Assembly (NCBI RefSeq): GCF_963678795.1
Contig: NZ_OY787452.1
Coordinates: 682,001-746,000 of the forward strand
DNA: 64,000 bases
Source of the DNA: an uncultured Methanoregula sp.
Lineage (GTDB): Archaea > Halobacteriota > Methanomicrobia > Methanomicrobiales > Methanospirillaceae
Reading direction: 5' to 3'
A program made the translations under genes and the position numbers. The notes under the pieces were generated by a model that saw only the letters and a list, made by a program, of their open reading frames with translations, was not told the origin of the DNA and searched no databases. Positions within the stretch are counted from its first letter, which is position 1; each line of letters opens with the position of its first letter. Positions 27,450 to 36,260 of the stretch are shown one piece after another.

Positions 27450-28080
27450 CGCGGCCCCTCCCTGCATTGTGCCCCGCACCGGGTTTCGTACAGATAATGG
27501 CTGCATGATCCTGGTGGTACGGGACAAGCCAGACCTGCTCGGTTATCACAAACCCGGCAGTTTCAAGAGACGCAATGGTATCCTGGAATACCAAACCGGG
27601 TGCTTTTCTCACATCAACACTCCGTGTCTTGAGCATAAGTATCAGGGTTCCTCCTTCTTTCAGGAACGCACAGTTCCTGATCGCGATATCGGCCTGGTCC
27701 GGCTGGGCAACATCCTGGTAGAGCAGATCAACGGCTTCCACGAGAGGTGCATACAGTTCCGGGCGGCACGCATCGGCCATGATTGGCACGATATTCCTGC
27801 GCCGCCGTGCCACTTCCAGAAGATCCTGCATGGGATGAGGTGCAAATTCTACTGAATAGACCACTTCTGTATAATCCGCAACATGGGAGACCGTCGTGCC
27901 GTTTGCCGCCCCGAGGTAGAGTACCCGCATTCCGGGCAGCAATTCCACGCCGGTCCCTACGTAATATAATGCCGCAAGCTTGCTCCGGTACGGATCCCAG
28001 ACCCGGGCGCCGGCAAGCATACGCTCGCCATAAACACCCCCTTCCCCGCGGGAAACCAGTACATCGCCGATCCGGATCAT
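27442..28080 (-). CDS. flpA: Fibrillarin-like rRNA/tRNA 2'-O-methyltransferase
   Basis: 212 residues from MIRIGDVLVSRGEGGVYGER. Catalytic subunit of C/D box RNPs, methylating ribose 2'-OH at sites chosen by guide RNA, with SAM. SAM-binding motif VLYLGAANGTTVSHVAD, then VEFAPHPMQDLLEVARRR and ADACRPELYAPLVEAVDLLY; the catalytic Lys lies in LILMLKTRSVD. Start coupled to the nop5 stop (ATGA, 28077-28080); an in-frame start at 28104 would overlap more. Family-typical length. Confidence 0.95.
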   Translation of the reverse strand: MIRIGDVLVSRGEGGVYGERMLAGARVWDPYRSKLAALYYVGTGVELLPGMRVLYLGAANGTTVSHVADYTEVVYSVEFAPHPMQDLLEVARRRRNIVPIMADACRPELYAPLVEAVDLLYQDVAQPDQADIAIRNCAFLKEGGTLILMLKTRSVDVRKAPGLVFQDTIASLETAGFVITEQVWLVPYHQDHAAIICTKPGAGHNAGRGRDE

Positions 28081-28952
28081 GGTTCCTCCGTTCTCCCGGT
28101 ACATGCACCGGTGGCATCGATACGTGCCTGGGCGGCCTCAAGGAATTCCGGTACCGCCACGCCGCGGAAATAATCAAGCTTTGCCGCAATAGCAAGTTTC
28201 CCTGCCAGGACCCGTGCAACTTTTCCGCGGACCTCCCGGGGTGCATTGTGAACTCTCCGGTGCTGGAAGATAATCCCATGCTTCGGAGACGGTGACTGGG
28301 TCCTCAGGTGGGCAAACAGGGCTGTGCGGGCGCCCAGTACCTGGATAACGCTCGCCGGAAGCCTGGAGAGTGGAAGGAGCCCCCCTGCAGCTGCCATGAG
28401 CCGGGCCGCAACCAGCCCGCCAATCAGTGCACTGGTGTTGGGCATCACCCGGTTCGCCCTGTCCGAAACCTCCCGTGCGAGATCGGTTCTCGCTGCCGCC
28501 AGTTGTTCGATCTGACTGGCAGTCCTGCCAAGAGCTCCACGGCCTTTTGTTGCGATGGTTTTAATCAGAACATGTGCCGGGGTTTTGCGGTATTTGCGGG
28601 AGAATGTGGGATGCCGCACCTGGTGCCATTCTGCCACCCGCTCCGAGAGCAGGTTGATAACATTATCCATTTCGTCAAGAGTCCGGACCATCTGGAGCAG
28701 TTCTGCATCCTTGCCGGCATACCGCTCCCGTATTTCCTGTTCTGCAGCATAAAAACAGACTTCCCGGAGGGCCGCGATATATTCCGTCCTGCTGCTGCAG
28801 ACTCCGCATGAGACCGCATCCTCCCAGGATAGGGGAATGAAATCATCAAGACTGGTACGGAGCGTGGCAACCCTGCCTGCCCGTGAAGGGCCATCCCCCA
28901 GATAGGGAGTACATATCCCGTTGTCCAGATCGCCGAACCAGTAGGACCGCAT
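28077..28952 (-). CDS. nop5: Nop5/Nop56-like C/D box RNP core protein
   Basis: 291 residues from MRSYWFGDLDNG. Scaffold that joins fibrillarin to L7Ae-bound C/D guide RNAs. A coiled coil (QMVRTLDEMDNVINLLSERV, HPTFSRKYRKTP) is followed by the Nop domain: MPNTSALIGGLVAARLMAAA, QVLGARTALFAHLR, SPKHGIIFQHRRVH and REVRGKVARVLAGKLAIAAK. TATA-like GTATAAAGA at 28978-28986 lies 26-34 bp upstream, giving a leaderless start at 28952; hence I prefer this ATG to an in-frame one at 28997. Confidence 0.92.
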   Translation of the reverse strand: MRSYWFGDLDNGICTPYLGDGPSRAGRVATLRTSLDDFIPLSWEDAVSCGVCSSRTEYIAALREVCFYAAEQEIRERYAGKDAELLQMVRTLDEMDNVINLLSERVAEWHQVRHPTFSRKYRKTPAHVLIKTIATKGRGALGRTASQIEQLAAARTDLAREVSDRANRVMPNTSALIGGLVAARLMAAAGGLLPLSRLPASVIQVLGARTALFAHLRTQSPSPKHGIIFQHRRVHNAPREVRGKVARVLAGKLAIAAKLDYFRGVAVPEFLEAAQARIDATGACTGRTEEP

Positions 28953-29055
28953 ATCAGAAAAGTAAGGATGCCGGGAAGTATAAAGATCGCATATCACGAC
29001 AGCACGCAGAAGAATGAAAACGGGACATCAAGGGATGAAACTCCAGGATATTCGT

Positions 29056-30270
29056 TCAGATCCACGCCAGACCAAAAGACCAGAACATGACGGGAATCAT
29101 GATTGCTCCCATGCAGTACATCCGCGGGACATTCACTATATGGGGAACGAGACCGACAACAATCGCAAGAATCAGAATCACCATACCGAACGGGCCGGTG
29201 AGGAGAAAACTGAGACACACAACAAATGCGATTACAACCCGGTTCAGTAGCTGGCTGTCAATACCGTGAAGGCGATACGCGAAGCGGGAGAGCCCGATGG
29301 TGATCAGGTAGGCTGCACAGGCCGCCAGAACCCCCACGACCATAAGCTCGTTAATCGTTGGCAGGGGAAGCTCCGACAGGGCGACCATGACCCCGTTGCG
29401 CATCCGCGAGAGCGCGAAGAGTGCGGCAAGGCCGATGAACGCGTTGGCAGTATTTGCTGCGCTGGTTGCGAGGATATAAGCACGGCGATCTTTCTCGTAA
29501 CCGACAAACGAGGCCAGTACGCCATTTGCTGAGGCGGTTGAAAGCCCAGGAAGCCATCCCACGGCAACACCGGCAAGTGTCCCTATTGCCGAGCACTTCA
29601 TTATCATCCTGTCACCTACCCGCAATCCCTGGAAGCGCTGTTCCGGCAGGATCCCACGGGAGGCCGTCAGGAGGACGGAGATCCCAAACAACCCGGTGAG
29701 GAGCGGCATGAGGATGGCGCTTCCCCCGGCAAGAGTATGCCAGCCGAGAAACGCATAGTGGAGTGCAAAGGCACCCAGCATGCCGGAGACAAGAAAGATC
29801 GCCAGCGCCCATCCGGGAGCTTCACTGGTGACAATCATGTACCCTACCGAGGCAACCAGGAGAATACCGATCCACCAGTCGAAATAAGGCTGGAGCGCCG
29901 GAAGGGCAAAAAAACAGAGGACCGAAAGAGGGACTGCTATCACCATGGCACAGGCACTCCCGAGGGCAGCTATCCGGACCGCTTCCTCGCCATTACCCTC
30001 CATGCAGAGTGCGTGAGCGGGCAGGACGGCAAGGGAGGTGTCGGTGTCCGGGATCCCCAGGAACGTACTCGGGATGGCATCCACGAATGTATGGGTGATC
30101 AGGGCTGCAAACATTGCCCCGGCAAGGGCAACTGGACCAAGGAGCGACAGGAGTGCAAGCTGGAAACTTAAAAGAACAGCGGCAAGGGTGTTGGCATGGA
30201 CCCCGGGGATGATTCCGCTGACGGTGCCAAGAGCAACACCGACGAGCACCCCCAGCAGGATCTCTATCAT
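29056..30270 (-). CDS. TctA-like permease (tripartite tricarboxylate transporter family, DUF112)
   Basis: 404 residues, about ten membrane helices. Two inverted halves each carry the family's glycine-rich re-entrant loop: GTVSGIIPGVHANTLAAVLL near the N-terminus and GVAVGWLPGLSTASANGVLA near residue 225. DAIPSTFLGIPDTDTSLAVLP is also typical. No TctB or TctC partner is nearby, which is usual for archaeal members; the substrate is unknown (carboxylates are the family norm). Divergent from hemD. Confidence 0.72.
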   Translation of the reverse strand: MIEILLGVLVGVALGTVSGIIPGVHANTLAAVLLSFQLALLSLLGPVALAGAMFAALITHTFVDAIPSTFLGIPDTDTSLAVLPAHALCMEGNGEEAVRIAALGSACAMVIAVPLSVLCFFALPALQPYFDWWIGILLVASVGYMIVTSEAPGWALAIFLVSGMLGAFALHYAFLGWHTLAGGSAILMPLLTGLFGISVLLTASRGILPEQRFQGLRVGDRMIMKCSAIGTLAGVAVGWLPGLSTASANGVLASFVGYEKDRRAYILATSAANTANAFIGLAALFALSRMRNGVMVALSELPLPTINELMVVGVLAACAAYLITIGLSRFAYRLHGIDSQLLNRVVIAFVVCLSFLLTGPFGMVILILAIVVGLVPHIVNVPRMYCMGAIMIPVMFWSFGLAWI

Positions 30271-30360
30271 TAATTAATGATCCGGGAGCGCGGACATAAA
30301 TCAACCGAAATGCATACCAACATAACAACCATCATAACATCCCGAGGCGACAAGTTCGTA

Positions 30361-31044
30361 ATGAAGATCGCAATCACCCGGCTTTCCGGAAAGGAGATGA
30401 GCGATGCTGCGCGATGTGCAGATTTCGGGCATACATGCTACAGTGTGCACCCCCTCCGGTCAGAAGTTCGTCCTGATGTGATTGAGGAATTTGTGACTAT
30501 GGCAGTACGCGGTGAGTTCGATGCTGTTTTTTTCACCAGTGCGCTCCCGGCAAAACTGATCGCCCCCGGGATAGCCCGTGTGAAGGGAGCCCGCATTATC
30601 GCGATCGGGCCCCAGACCGCTAAGGAACTAAGTCTGCATGGAATCGAGAGCGAGACTCTCCCGGGTTTCTATTCAAGGGACTTCGTACCCTATCTCGGTG
30701 ACTGGATTGCCGGAAAACGTATCGGCATCCCCCGGGCAGCAGTCCCGAACCCTGCCCTCATCGATGCCATAACGGATGCCGGCGGCATTGTCCGCGAGTT
30801 CCGGTGCTATGGTCTTGAGCCCACGGGAGATGCATTGGATCTCATAGCTGCCGATGCAATCCTCTTCACGAGTGCCATGTCGTTCACGAAAGCGGTCTGG
30901 ACTCCACGCCCAAACCTCCTGGTGATGGCAATCGGGGAGATGACAGACGCAGTGATGCAGAATGCTGGCGTTAAACCGGCTGTCGTGGGCGATGGTTCGC
31001 TGGAAGGAACGCTGGGGGCACTCAATGCCTATCTTACCGGATGA
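30361..31044 (+). CDS. hemD: Uroporphyrinogen-III synthase
   Basis: 227 residues from MKIAITRLSGKEMSDAARCA. Cyclises hydroxymethylbilane to uroporphyrinogen III, the precursor of F430, cobamides and sirohaem. Visible: FDAVFFTSALPAKLIAPG, RIIAIGPQTAKELSLHGIES and DAILFTSAMSFTKAVW, the two-domain HemD pattern. GAGGCGA lies about ten bases before the ATG; an open frame reaches 30277 but is unlike the family. cbf5 follows 13 bp downstream. Other tetrapyrrole genes are not in the window. Confidence 0.88.
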   Translation: MKIAITRLSGKEMSDAARCADFGHTCYSVHPLRSEVRPDVIEEFVTMAVRGEFDAVFFTSALPAKLIAPGIARVKGARIIAIGPQTAKELSLHGIESETLPGFYSRDFVPYLGDWIAGKRIGIPRAAVPNPALIDAITDAGGIVREFRCYGLEPTGDALDLIAADAILFTSAMSFTKAVWTPRPNLLVMAIGEMTDAVMQNAGVKPAVVGDGSLEGTLGALNAYLTG

Positions 31045-31057
31045 GAGGGTTGATAAG

Positions 31058-32119
31058 ATGACAGACGCTGTTGATACGGCAGGGCCGGAAAAAGTTCACC
31101 TGTGGTGCGGGTCCGGGATCATCGTGCTCGATAAACCCCGGGGGCCATCAAGCCACGAGGTAGCGGCATGGGTGGGAAAGATGCTGGGTTGCACGGTGGG
31201 GCACTCAGGCACACTCGATCCGCAGGTTTCCGGCCTGCTCCTGATCATGCTCGGGAACGCGGTGCGCCTCGCCCCGCTCCTGCTCCAGCACGACAAGGAA
31301 TACATCTGCCTGATGCGCCTGCACGGGGACGCTGCCCCGGAACGCATCCATGAAATGGCTACGGAGTTCACGGGCCGCCTCTACCAGCGCCCGCCCCGCA
31401 AGAGTGCCGTGAAACGCAGCCTCCGCATCAGGACCATCCGGGAGATGGAGATCCTCGGGATCGAGGAGCGGCTCGTCCTCTTCCGGGCCCGGTGCGATGC
31501 CGGCACATATATCAGGTCTCTCTGCCACCACATGGGGCTCGCCCTTGGTGTCGGGGCGCATATGCAGGAACTGCGCCGCACCCGTTCCGGGACATTCGCT
31601 GAAGGGGATATGCACACCCTTCACGAAGTCCAGGACGCGGCTGTTGCCGCGCGGTCGGGTGATCGCAGCGCACTCGTTTCCATGATCCTCCCGGTAGACC
31701 GGGCAGTTCCCGACATCCCGTCCGTTATTGTCCGCGACACGGCAATTGATGCCGTCTGTCACGGAGCCGTATTGGCGGGTATTGGCGTCATCTCCTGCGC
31801 ACAGTTTGAACGCGGCCAGACCGTTGTACTCCTCTCGCAGAAGAACGAGTTCATCGGTCTTGGCCGGGCACTGGTACCATCGTCAGGGATTCTACCGGGC
31901 CAGACCGGACTTGTTATTGCACCCACGACCGTCTTCATGGCCCCGGGCACATATGCCCGTGGATGGACAAAATCGGAAAAAACCATCATCCCCCGCGATA
32001 AAAAAACCGATACGCCGCAGGTTCCGGGTCAAGGAAAGGCCACGGACAAAAAACAGACCCCGTTCCAGAAGAGAAAACCGGAGGGTAAACAGGGCAACAG
32101 GTTCTGGAGAAAGAGATAG
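31058..32119 (+). CDS. cbf5: Cbf5 pseudouridine synthase of H/ACA RNPs
   Basis: 353 residues from MTDAVDTAGPEKVHLWCGSG. Isomerises uridine in rRNA guided by H/ACA RNAs, and U55 of tRNA without a guide. GIIVLDKPRGPSSHEVAAWV, catalytic Asp in GHSGTLDPQVSGLL, EYICLMRLHGD, YQRPPRKSAVKRSLRIRTI and LALGVGAHMQELRRTRSG are diagnostic, with a PUA domain near 230-300. The last 45 residues form a basic Lys/Gln/Pro tail (KKTDTPQVPGQGK onward) beyond the normal archaeal end. An ATG at 31025 within hemD is an alternative start. Confidence 0.9.
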   Translation: MTDAVDTAGPEKVHLWCGSGIIVLDKPRGPSSHEVAAWVGKMLGCTVGHSGTLDPQVSGLLLIMLGNAVRLAPLLLQHDKEYICLMRLHGDAAPERIHEMATEFTGRLYQRPPRKSAVKRSLRIRTIREMEILGIEERLVLFRARCDAGTYIRSLCHHMGLALGVGAHMQELRRTRSGTFAEGDMHTLHEVQDAAVAARSGDRSALVSMILPVDRAVPDIPSVIVRDTAIDAVCHGAVLAGIGVISCAQFERGQTVVLLSQKNEFIGLGRALVPSSGILPGQTGLVIAPTTVFMAPGTYARGWTKSEKTIIPRDKKTDTPQVPGQGKATDKKQTPFQKRKPEGKQGNRFWRKR

Positions 32120-32160
32120 CATTAAAAAAATACCCCGCTTATACATAGGATACACTTTTT

Positions 32161-32244
32161 GCTGAGGTAGTCTAGCGGTAGGGCGCAGGCCTGGAAAGCC
32201 TGTGGTGCGAAAGTGCCTCGGGGGTTCAATTCCCCCCCTCAGCG
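32161..32244 (+). tRNA. tRNA-Ser(GGA)
   Basis: Acceptor GCTGAGG pairs with CCTCAGC, discriminator G at 32244. Anticodon loop CTGGAAA gives GGA. A long variable arm (GTGGTGCGAAAGTGCC) marks it as a class II tRNA. T arm GGGG-TTCAATT-CCCC. 84 nucleotides, no CCA. Confidence 0.95.
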
Positions 32245-32311
32245 TTTCTTCGGTTTTCAGGTAATTTCTTTTTGTTTCAAAGGGAGTTGCCCAATTGACA
32301 TTCCGGAAAAT

Positions 32312-32392
32312 CTGTCACTTACTCACATTTGGTGGAGGGGGGGGTACACCTCCCCTCCCCTTTTTTTCTGACATGGGGGGTAGGCCCCCCCC
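32312..32392. repeat. G/C-rich intergenic repeat, copy 1
   Basis: About 80 bp: an ACTCA.ATTTGG lead, a G run pairing with CCCCTCCCC across a short TACACC loop, then TTTTTTTCTGACATGGGGGGT and a run of C. A second imperfect copy lies at 32503-32582. The G tracts could form a hairpin or a G-quadruplex. Frames crossing it are not credible genes. Confidence 0.6.
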
Positions 32393-32502
32393 TTGATAAT
32401 GGAAAATCCCGCCAACTACTCAATTCTGATATTCCCCCACCGGAACAACCCCCGACGGGAACTCTACGCGAAACAATAGATATGCATATGTACACAACAA
32501 TG

Positions 32503-32582
32503 CACCACTCATTTTTGGGGCGGGAGGTGGGGGGATATACCCCCCTCCCAGTTTTTTCTGACACGGGGGGTGACCCCCCCAC
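32503..32582. repeat. G/C-rich intergenic repeat, copy 2
   Basis: Matches copy 1 in order and sequence: ACTCATTTTTGGGG, GGGAGGTGGGGGG, ATATA, CCCCCCTCCCA, TTTTTTCTGACACGGGGGGT and CCCCCCC. A fragment with ACTTACTCATTTGCGGG follows at 32636-32654. The 613-bp stretch between tRNA-Ser and the methyltransferase contains these repeats and no gene I can support. Confidence 0.6.
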
Positions 32583-32857
32583 AAGGACCTAAGTGACTGG
32601 GGGATAGACCCCTTACTCAACCTTTGAAGAAAGAAGCACTTACTCATTTGCGGGAACCCTGCGGATCGGGTAGTTACATCGCAAATCACCGATGAAAAAC
32701 AGTTAAACCAGATGCGTAAAAAAGAAGAGAATGCCGGTTTGGGAAATGGGTATTATCCCATCTCCCCTGTTCTGAATGGATCAAATATCCCCTGCTCCAT
32801 CGTTTCCAGACCTGCACAAAACCCGCAGAGAGATTTTGTTATCCAATATCTGCACAC

Positions 32858-33586
32858 TCAGTATCTGCTATTCGTATTGTCCAGAGCGGTCCGGGCAAAG
32901 ACACAATATTCAGGCACAACCTCAAAACCGAGGAAATGCCGCCCCTCATTCCGTGCAACAACTGCAACGGTCCCGGAGCCGAGGAACGGATCAAGAACAA
33001 GGTCACCGGGGTTACTGGAATACAGAAGGATCTTTTTTACCAGTTCCGAGGGGAGCTTGGTCGGCGTCTTTTTCTTCCCTTTCCAGTACTCCCGCTGGAT
33101 CACCCAGACATCTTCAGGATAATGATCGATCTTGTTGAAAGTGTAGTGTTTCGGGTCTTTTACCACAAACAGGATGTGGTAGTGGCTGGTCACGTACTTC
33201 TTCTTCGTAAATACCCCGAACTGGTATTTCCAGATAAGGTGGTTGATCGTTGTCAGCCCGGCTGCATCCAGCCCTTCCAGAATATCCCGGAGCCGGTTCC
33301 ATCCGGAAAAAACATACATGCTCCCTGAGGACGCAAGCACGCGGGCTGCTTCTGCCATCCACCGGTGAGTGAAAGCCCCGTAGTCTTCTCCGGCGATTTC
33401 CTGATAGCCCTCGATAACATTGTACCCTTTCCGGTTGTAGTTGAGTCGCTGCGCTTTGAAGTCGATGGCAAACGGGGGGTCGGTGATGATCAGATCAACG
33501 GTGCCGGTGGGAACTTTTGGCAGGAGTTCGAGCGCGTCCCCTTCATAGATCCTGTCCAGTTCAGGGGCGCCCGTCCTCCGCCTCAT
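32858..33586 (-). CDS. Site-specific DNA methyltransferase (N4-C/N6-A type), orphan
   Basis: 242 residues. Motif IV is DPPF in DLIITDPPFAIDFKAQRLNY near the N-terminus, and the SAM motif I is DLVLDPFLGSGTVAVVARN near the C-terminus, the order of the beta group. YEGDALELLPKVPTGTVD precedes motif IV. No restriction endonuclease is adjacent, so it may be an orphan regulatory methylase or acts on a different target. Stop is followed by the G-rich repeat region; the iorB stop lies at its upstream side with no gap. Confidence 0.82.
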   Translation of the reverse strand: MRRRTGAPELDRIYEGDALELLPKVPTGTVDLIITDPPFAIDFKAQRLNYNRKGYNVIEGYQEIAGEDYGAFTHRWMAEAARVLASSGSMYVFSGWNRLRDILEGLDAAGLTTINHLIWKYQFGVFTKKKYVTSHYHILFVVKDPKHYTFNKIDHYPEDVWVIQREYWKGKKKTPTKLPSELVKKILLYSSNPGDLVLDPFLGSGTVAVVARNEGRHFLGFEVVPEYCVFARTALDNTNSRY

Positions 33587-34171
33587 TCAGTTCTTCCCGC
33601 CGGCATCCCTGCCCATCTCAAACGCTTTGGTATTGATCTCGATCGTCTTCTTGGGCACAAGCTTCCGGACGGATTCGAGAAGTGTAGCCGACTTAAGCGG
33701 TATCCACCGCGCCGCCGCACCCAGCATCACCACGTTCTGGGACAACGGGCTTCCCGCCTCCGTTGCAATCCGATCCGCATCGAGGAGACAGAGATCGAAC
33801 TTTTTGAGTGCGGCAATGATCTCATCCTCGGACGGGGCCACAAGCTTCTGGGTATATACAGAAGTCGGAAGGACCATGCGGCGATTGACAACAATTTTCC
33901 CCTCTTTTTTCAGGTAATGCGAGTACCGGAGTGCTTCGAGAAGATCGAACGATATCAGGAGATCTGCCTGCCCCGGCGCAATCAGGGGGCCGAACTCCCC
34001 GTCAATACGGATGTGGCTCTCGACAGAACCCCCGCGCTGTGCCATCCCATGAGTCTCGGCACCTTTAACATGCCGGCCTTCAATCAGGCAGGCCTCACCC
34101 AGGACATTGGATGCGAGAATAGTTCCCTGACCACCGATCCCGACGATCAGGATATCGAAACTGGCACTCAT
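33587..34171 (-). CDS. iorB: Indolepyruvate:ferredoxin oxidoreductase, beta subunit
   Basis: 194 residues from MSASFDILIVGIGGQGTILA. Gamma-type domain of 2-oxoacid:ferredoxin oxidoreductases, with GIGGQGTILASNVLGEA and KGAETHGMAQRGGSVESHIR. Works with IorA to oxidise aryl-pyruvates (from Trp, Phe, Tyr) to aryl-acetyl-CoA, or in reverse to make aromatic amino acids from aryl acids. The ATG overlaps the iorA stop by 4 bp. Confidence 0.92.
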   Translation of the reverse strand: MSASFDILIVGIGGQGTILASNVLGEACLIEGRHVKGAETHGMAQRGGSVESHIRIDGEFGPLIAPGQADLLISFDLLEALRYSHYLKKEGKIVVNRRMVLPTSVYTQKLVAPSEDEIIAALKKFDLCLLDADRIATEAGSPLSQNVVMLGAAARWIPLKSATLLESVRKLVPKKTIEINTKAFEMGRDAGGKN

Positions 34172-35937
34172 TGTTTCGCCTCCCGCCCTATCGCCCCGAA
34201 GGAACAGAGCTGGGCACATGCAGCACACCCGCTGCACAGGTCGTTGATCTGCGCTTTTTCATTGACAAACTCTATGGCAGGGCACCCGAACCGCACGCAG
34301 GTGCCACATCCGGTACAGGCTTCCGGATTAACTGCATACCGCCCGCGCTTCACGCCGGAGCGGCGGGCAGATATTACGCACATCTGTTTGGCGATGATAA
34401 CCTTGACACCTTTTCTCTTCTTTGCTTCCTGGAGAACATTCACCATCCCGGTAATATCATACGGGTCAACGCTTTCGACAAAACTGACACCGCAGGCACG
34501 GCAGATCGCATCGAGCGATACGGCGGGCGATTCCACACCGCAGGCAGTCTGGCCGGTATTCGGGTTGGGCTGGTGGCCGGTCATGGCGGTGATCCGGTTG
34601 TCAAGGATTACAACCGTCATGTTTGCCCCGTTATAGACCGCGTTCATCAGGCCCTGGATACCGGTGTGCAGGAACGTGGAATCCCCGATCGTGCAGATCA
34701 CATCACGTGGTTCACCCGAATGCGCGATCCCGCTCGCAATAGTTATGGATGCTCCCATGCAGATCGTGGTATCGACAACCCCGAGCTGCAGACCGAGCGT
34801 ATAACATCCGATATCGCTTGGATAAATTGCGTCCCTGAACACCTTCTTTATGGCATAGAACGCGCTCCGGTGGAGGCAGCCCGCGCAGAGAATCGGGGGG
34901 CGCGGGGGAAGGTTAGGCACGGGTTCGATCGCGGGAAACGGGGTTTTCTGAAGGAAACCAGCCTTCTCCATGATTCCTGCCACTGCGATAGGTGAGAATT
35001 CCCCCTCGTAAGGGGCATACCCGTTCTTCTTCCCGAGTACGGGGACATACCCGGCAACCTGCCGGACGGTCTCCTCGACTTCCGGGGCAAGTTCTTCGAT
35101 CACGAGGACTTTCTCATGCTTCTGCACGAAGTCCCCGAGCCATTCCTCGTCAATCGGGTACGCGCCGATCTTCATGAATGAAACCCCGGGTGGCAATAAT
35201 TCCTGCACATAAGAGGCCCCGATACCACTTGCGATGACGGCGGTTTTTCCGCGGATCTCGTACCGGTTGAATCCTTTCTCAACCAGACGCTTCCGTATAG
35301 CCGGCTGCTTCTCGTTGAGCTTCCTGTGCAGGACACGGGTGTGCACCGGAATTATGATGTACTGGCGTGGATCTTTATGGAACTCTCCTTTCCGGGAACT
35401 TTTTTGTACTGCACCAAGCTTCACATCACCTTTCGAATGGCAGATGCGCGTTGTCGGACGGAACAGAACAGGCAGGTGGAACTCCTCGGATAATTCAAAT
35501 GCATCGTGGATCATGTCATGAGCTTCCTGCACACTGGCGGGGTCAAAACATGGGATCCGGGCAAAATGGGCATAGCAGCGCGTATCCTGCTCATTCTGGG
35601 AACTGTGGGCAAACGGGTCGTCAGCACTTAAAATAACGAGACCGCCGGTGACGCCGGTGTACGCACTGGTCATCAGAGGATCGGCCGCAACATTGAGCCC
35701 TACGTGCTTCATCGTGCAGAGTGCCCGTATGCCGCACCATGCCGCAGCGAGCGCATTTTCCAGCGCGACTTTCTCGTTCACCGACCATTCAAGATAGTAC
35801 GACCGCTCCGGTTGCATGCGCAGGGTATCGATCACTTCAGAAGAAGGCGTACCCGGATAACCGCTGACAAAATCCACTCCTGATTCGACACAGGCGTGGG
35901 CGATCGCTTCGTTCCCGAGGAGATAGTTCTGTTCCAT
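34168..35937 (-). CDS. iorA: Indolepyruvate:ferredoxin oxidoreductase, alpha subunit
   Basis: 589 residues from MEQNYLLGNEAIAHACVESG. Thiamine-diphosphate enzyme subunit: SGYPGTPSSEVIDTL at the pyrimidine side, CAGCLHRSAFYAIKKVF, and the TPP motif GDSTFLHTGIQGLMNAVYNG with VVILDNRITAMTGHQPNPNTG. Two [4Fe-4S] ferredoxin motifs close the protein: CTGCGTCVRFGCP and CSGCAACAQLC. Operon with iorB. A start 13 codons upstream is possible. Confidence 0.94.
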   Translation of the reverse strand: MEQNYLLGNEAIAHACVESGVDFVSGYPGTPSSEVIDTLRMQPERSYYLEWSVNEKVALENALAAAWCGIRALCTMKHVGLNVAADPLMTSAYTGVTGGLVILSADDPFAHSSQNEQDTRCYAHFARIPCFDPASVQEAHDMIHDAFELSEEFHLPVLFRPTTRICHSKGDVKLGAVQKSSRKGEFHKDPRQYIIIPVHTRVLHRKLNEKQPAIRKRLVEKGFNRYEIRGKTAVIASGIGASYVQELLPPGVSFMKIGAYPIDEEWLGDFVQKHEKVLVIEELAPEVEETVRQVAGYVPVLGKKNGYAPYEGEFSPIAVAGIMEKAGFLQKTPFPAIEPVPNLPPRPPILCAGCLHRSAFYAIKKVFRDAIYPSDIGCYTLGLQLGVVDTTICMGASITIASGIAHSGEPRDVICTIGDSTFLHTGIQGLMNAVYNGANMTVVILDNRITAMTGHQPNPNTGQTACGVESPAVSLDAICRACGVSFVESVDPYDITGMVNVLQEAKKRKGVKVIIAKQMCVISARRSGVKRGRYAVNPEACTGCGTCVRFGCPAIEFVNEKAQINDLCSGCAACAQLCSFGAIGREAKQ

Positions 35938-36072
35938 ATTCCGGTTCCGTAATAAGTACCGTGGTTTTTCACACATATCCCTATCTGAACTGATCTGTAT
36001 CTCCCGGGGGGATTCACAACCTATAAAAACTCGAATGGAGTAGTAATTAGGGTAAATTCAAGGCAAACTTTT

Positions 36073-36146
36073 GGGCCCGTAGCATAGCCCGGTGGTGCGC
36101 CCGGCTGATAACCGGGAGGTCATGTGTTCGAATCACATCGGGCCCA
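36073..36146 (+). tRNA. tRNA-Ile(GAT)
   Basis: Acceptor GGGCCCG pairs with CGGGCCC, discriminator A at 36146. Anticodon stem CCGG-CTGATAA-CCGG, anticodon GAT. T arm TGTG-TTCGAAT-CACA. Lies between iorA and a divergently oriented hypothetical gene; 74 nucleotides. Confidence 0.95.
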
Positions 36147-36260
36147 TCCAGCGTTTCTCGTTCTGTTACATTCCTGCTGAATAGTTCCGGCTTTTTAAAA
36201 ATATCCTGGATTTTACCATAAGATTTCAAAAAAAGATTACCGGAGGTGGTTTCCTTCGGC

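Noticed and set aside
32319..32592. Frames of 87-89 codons on both strands
   Set aside because: They are readings of low-complexity G/C repeats, with no conserved sequence.
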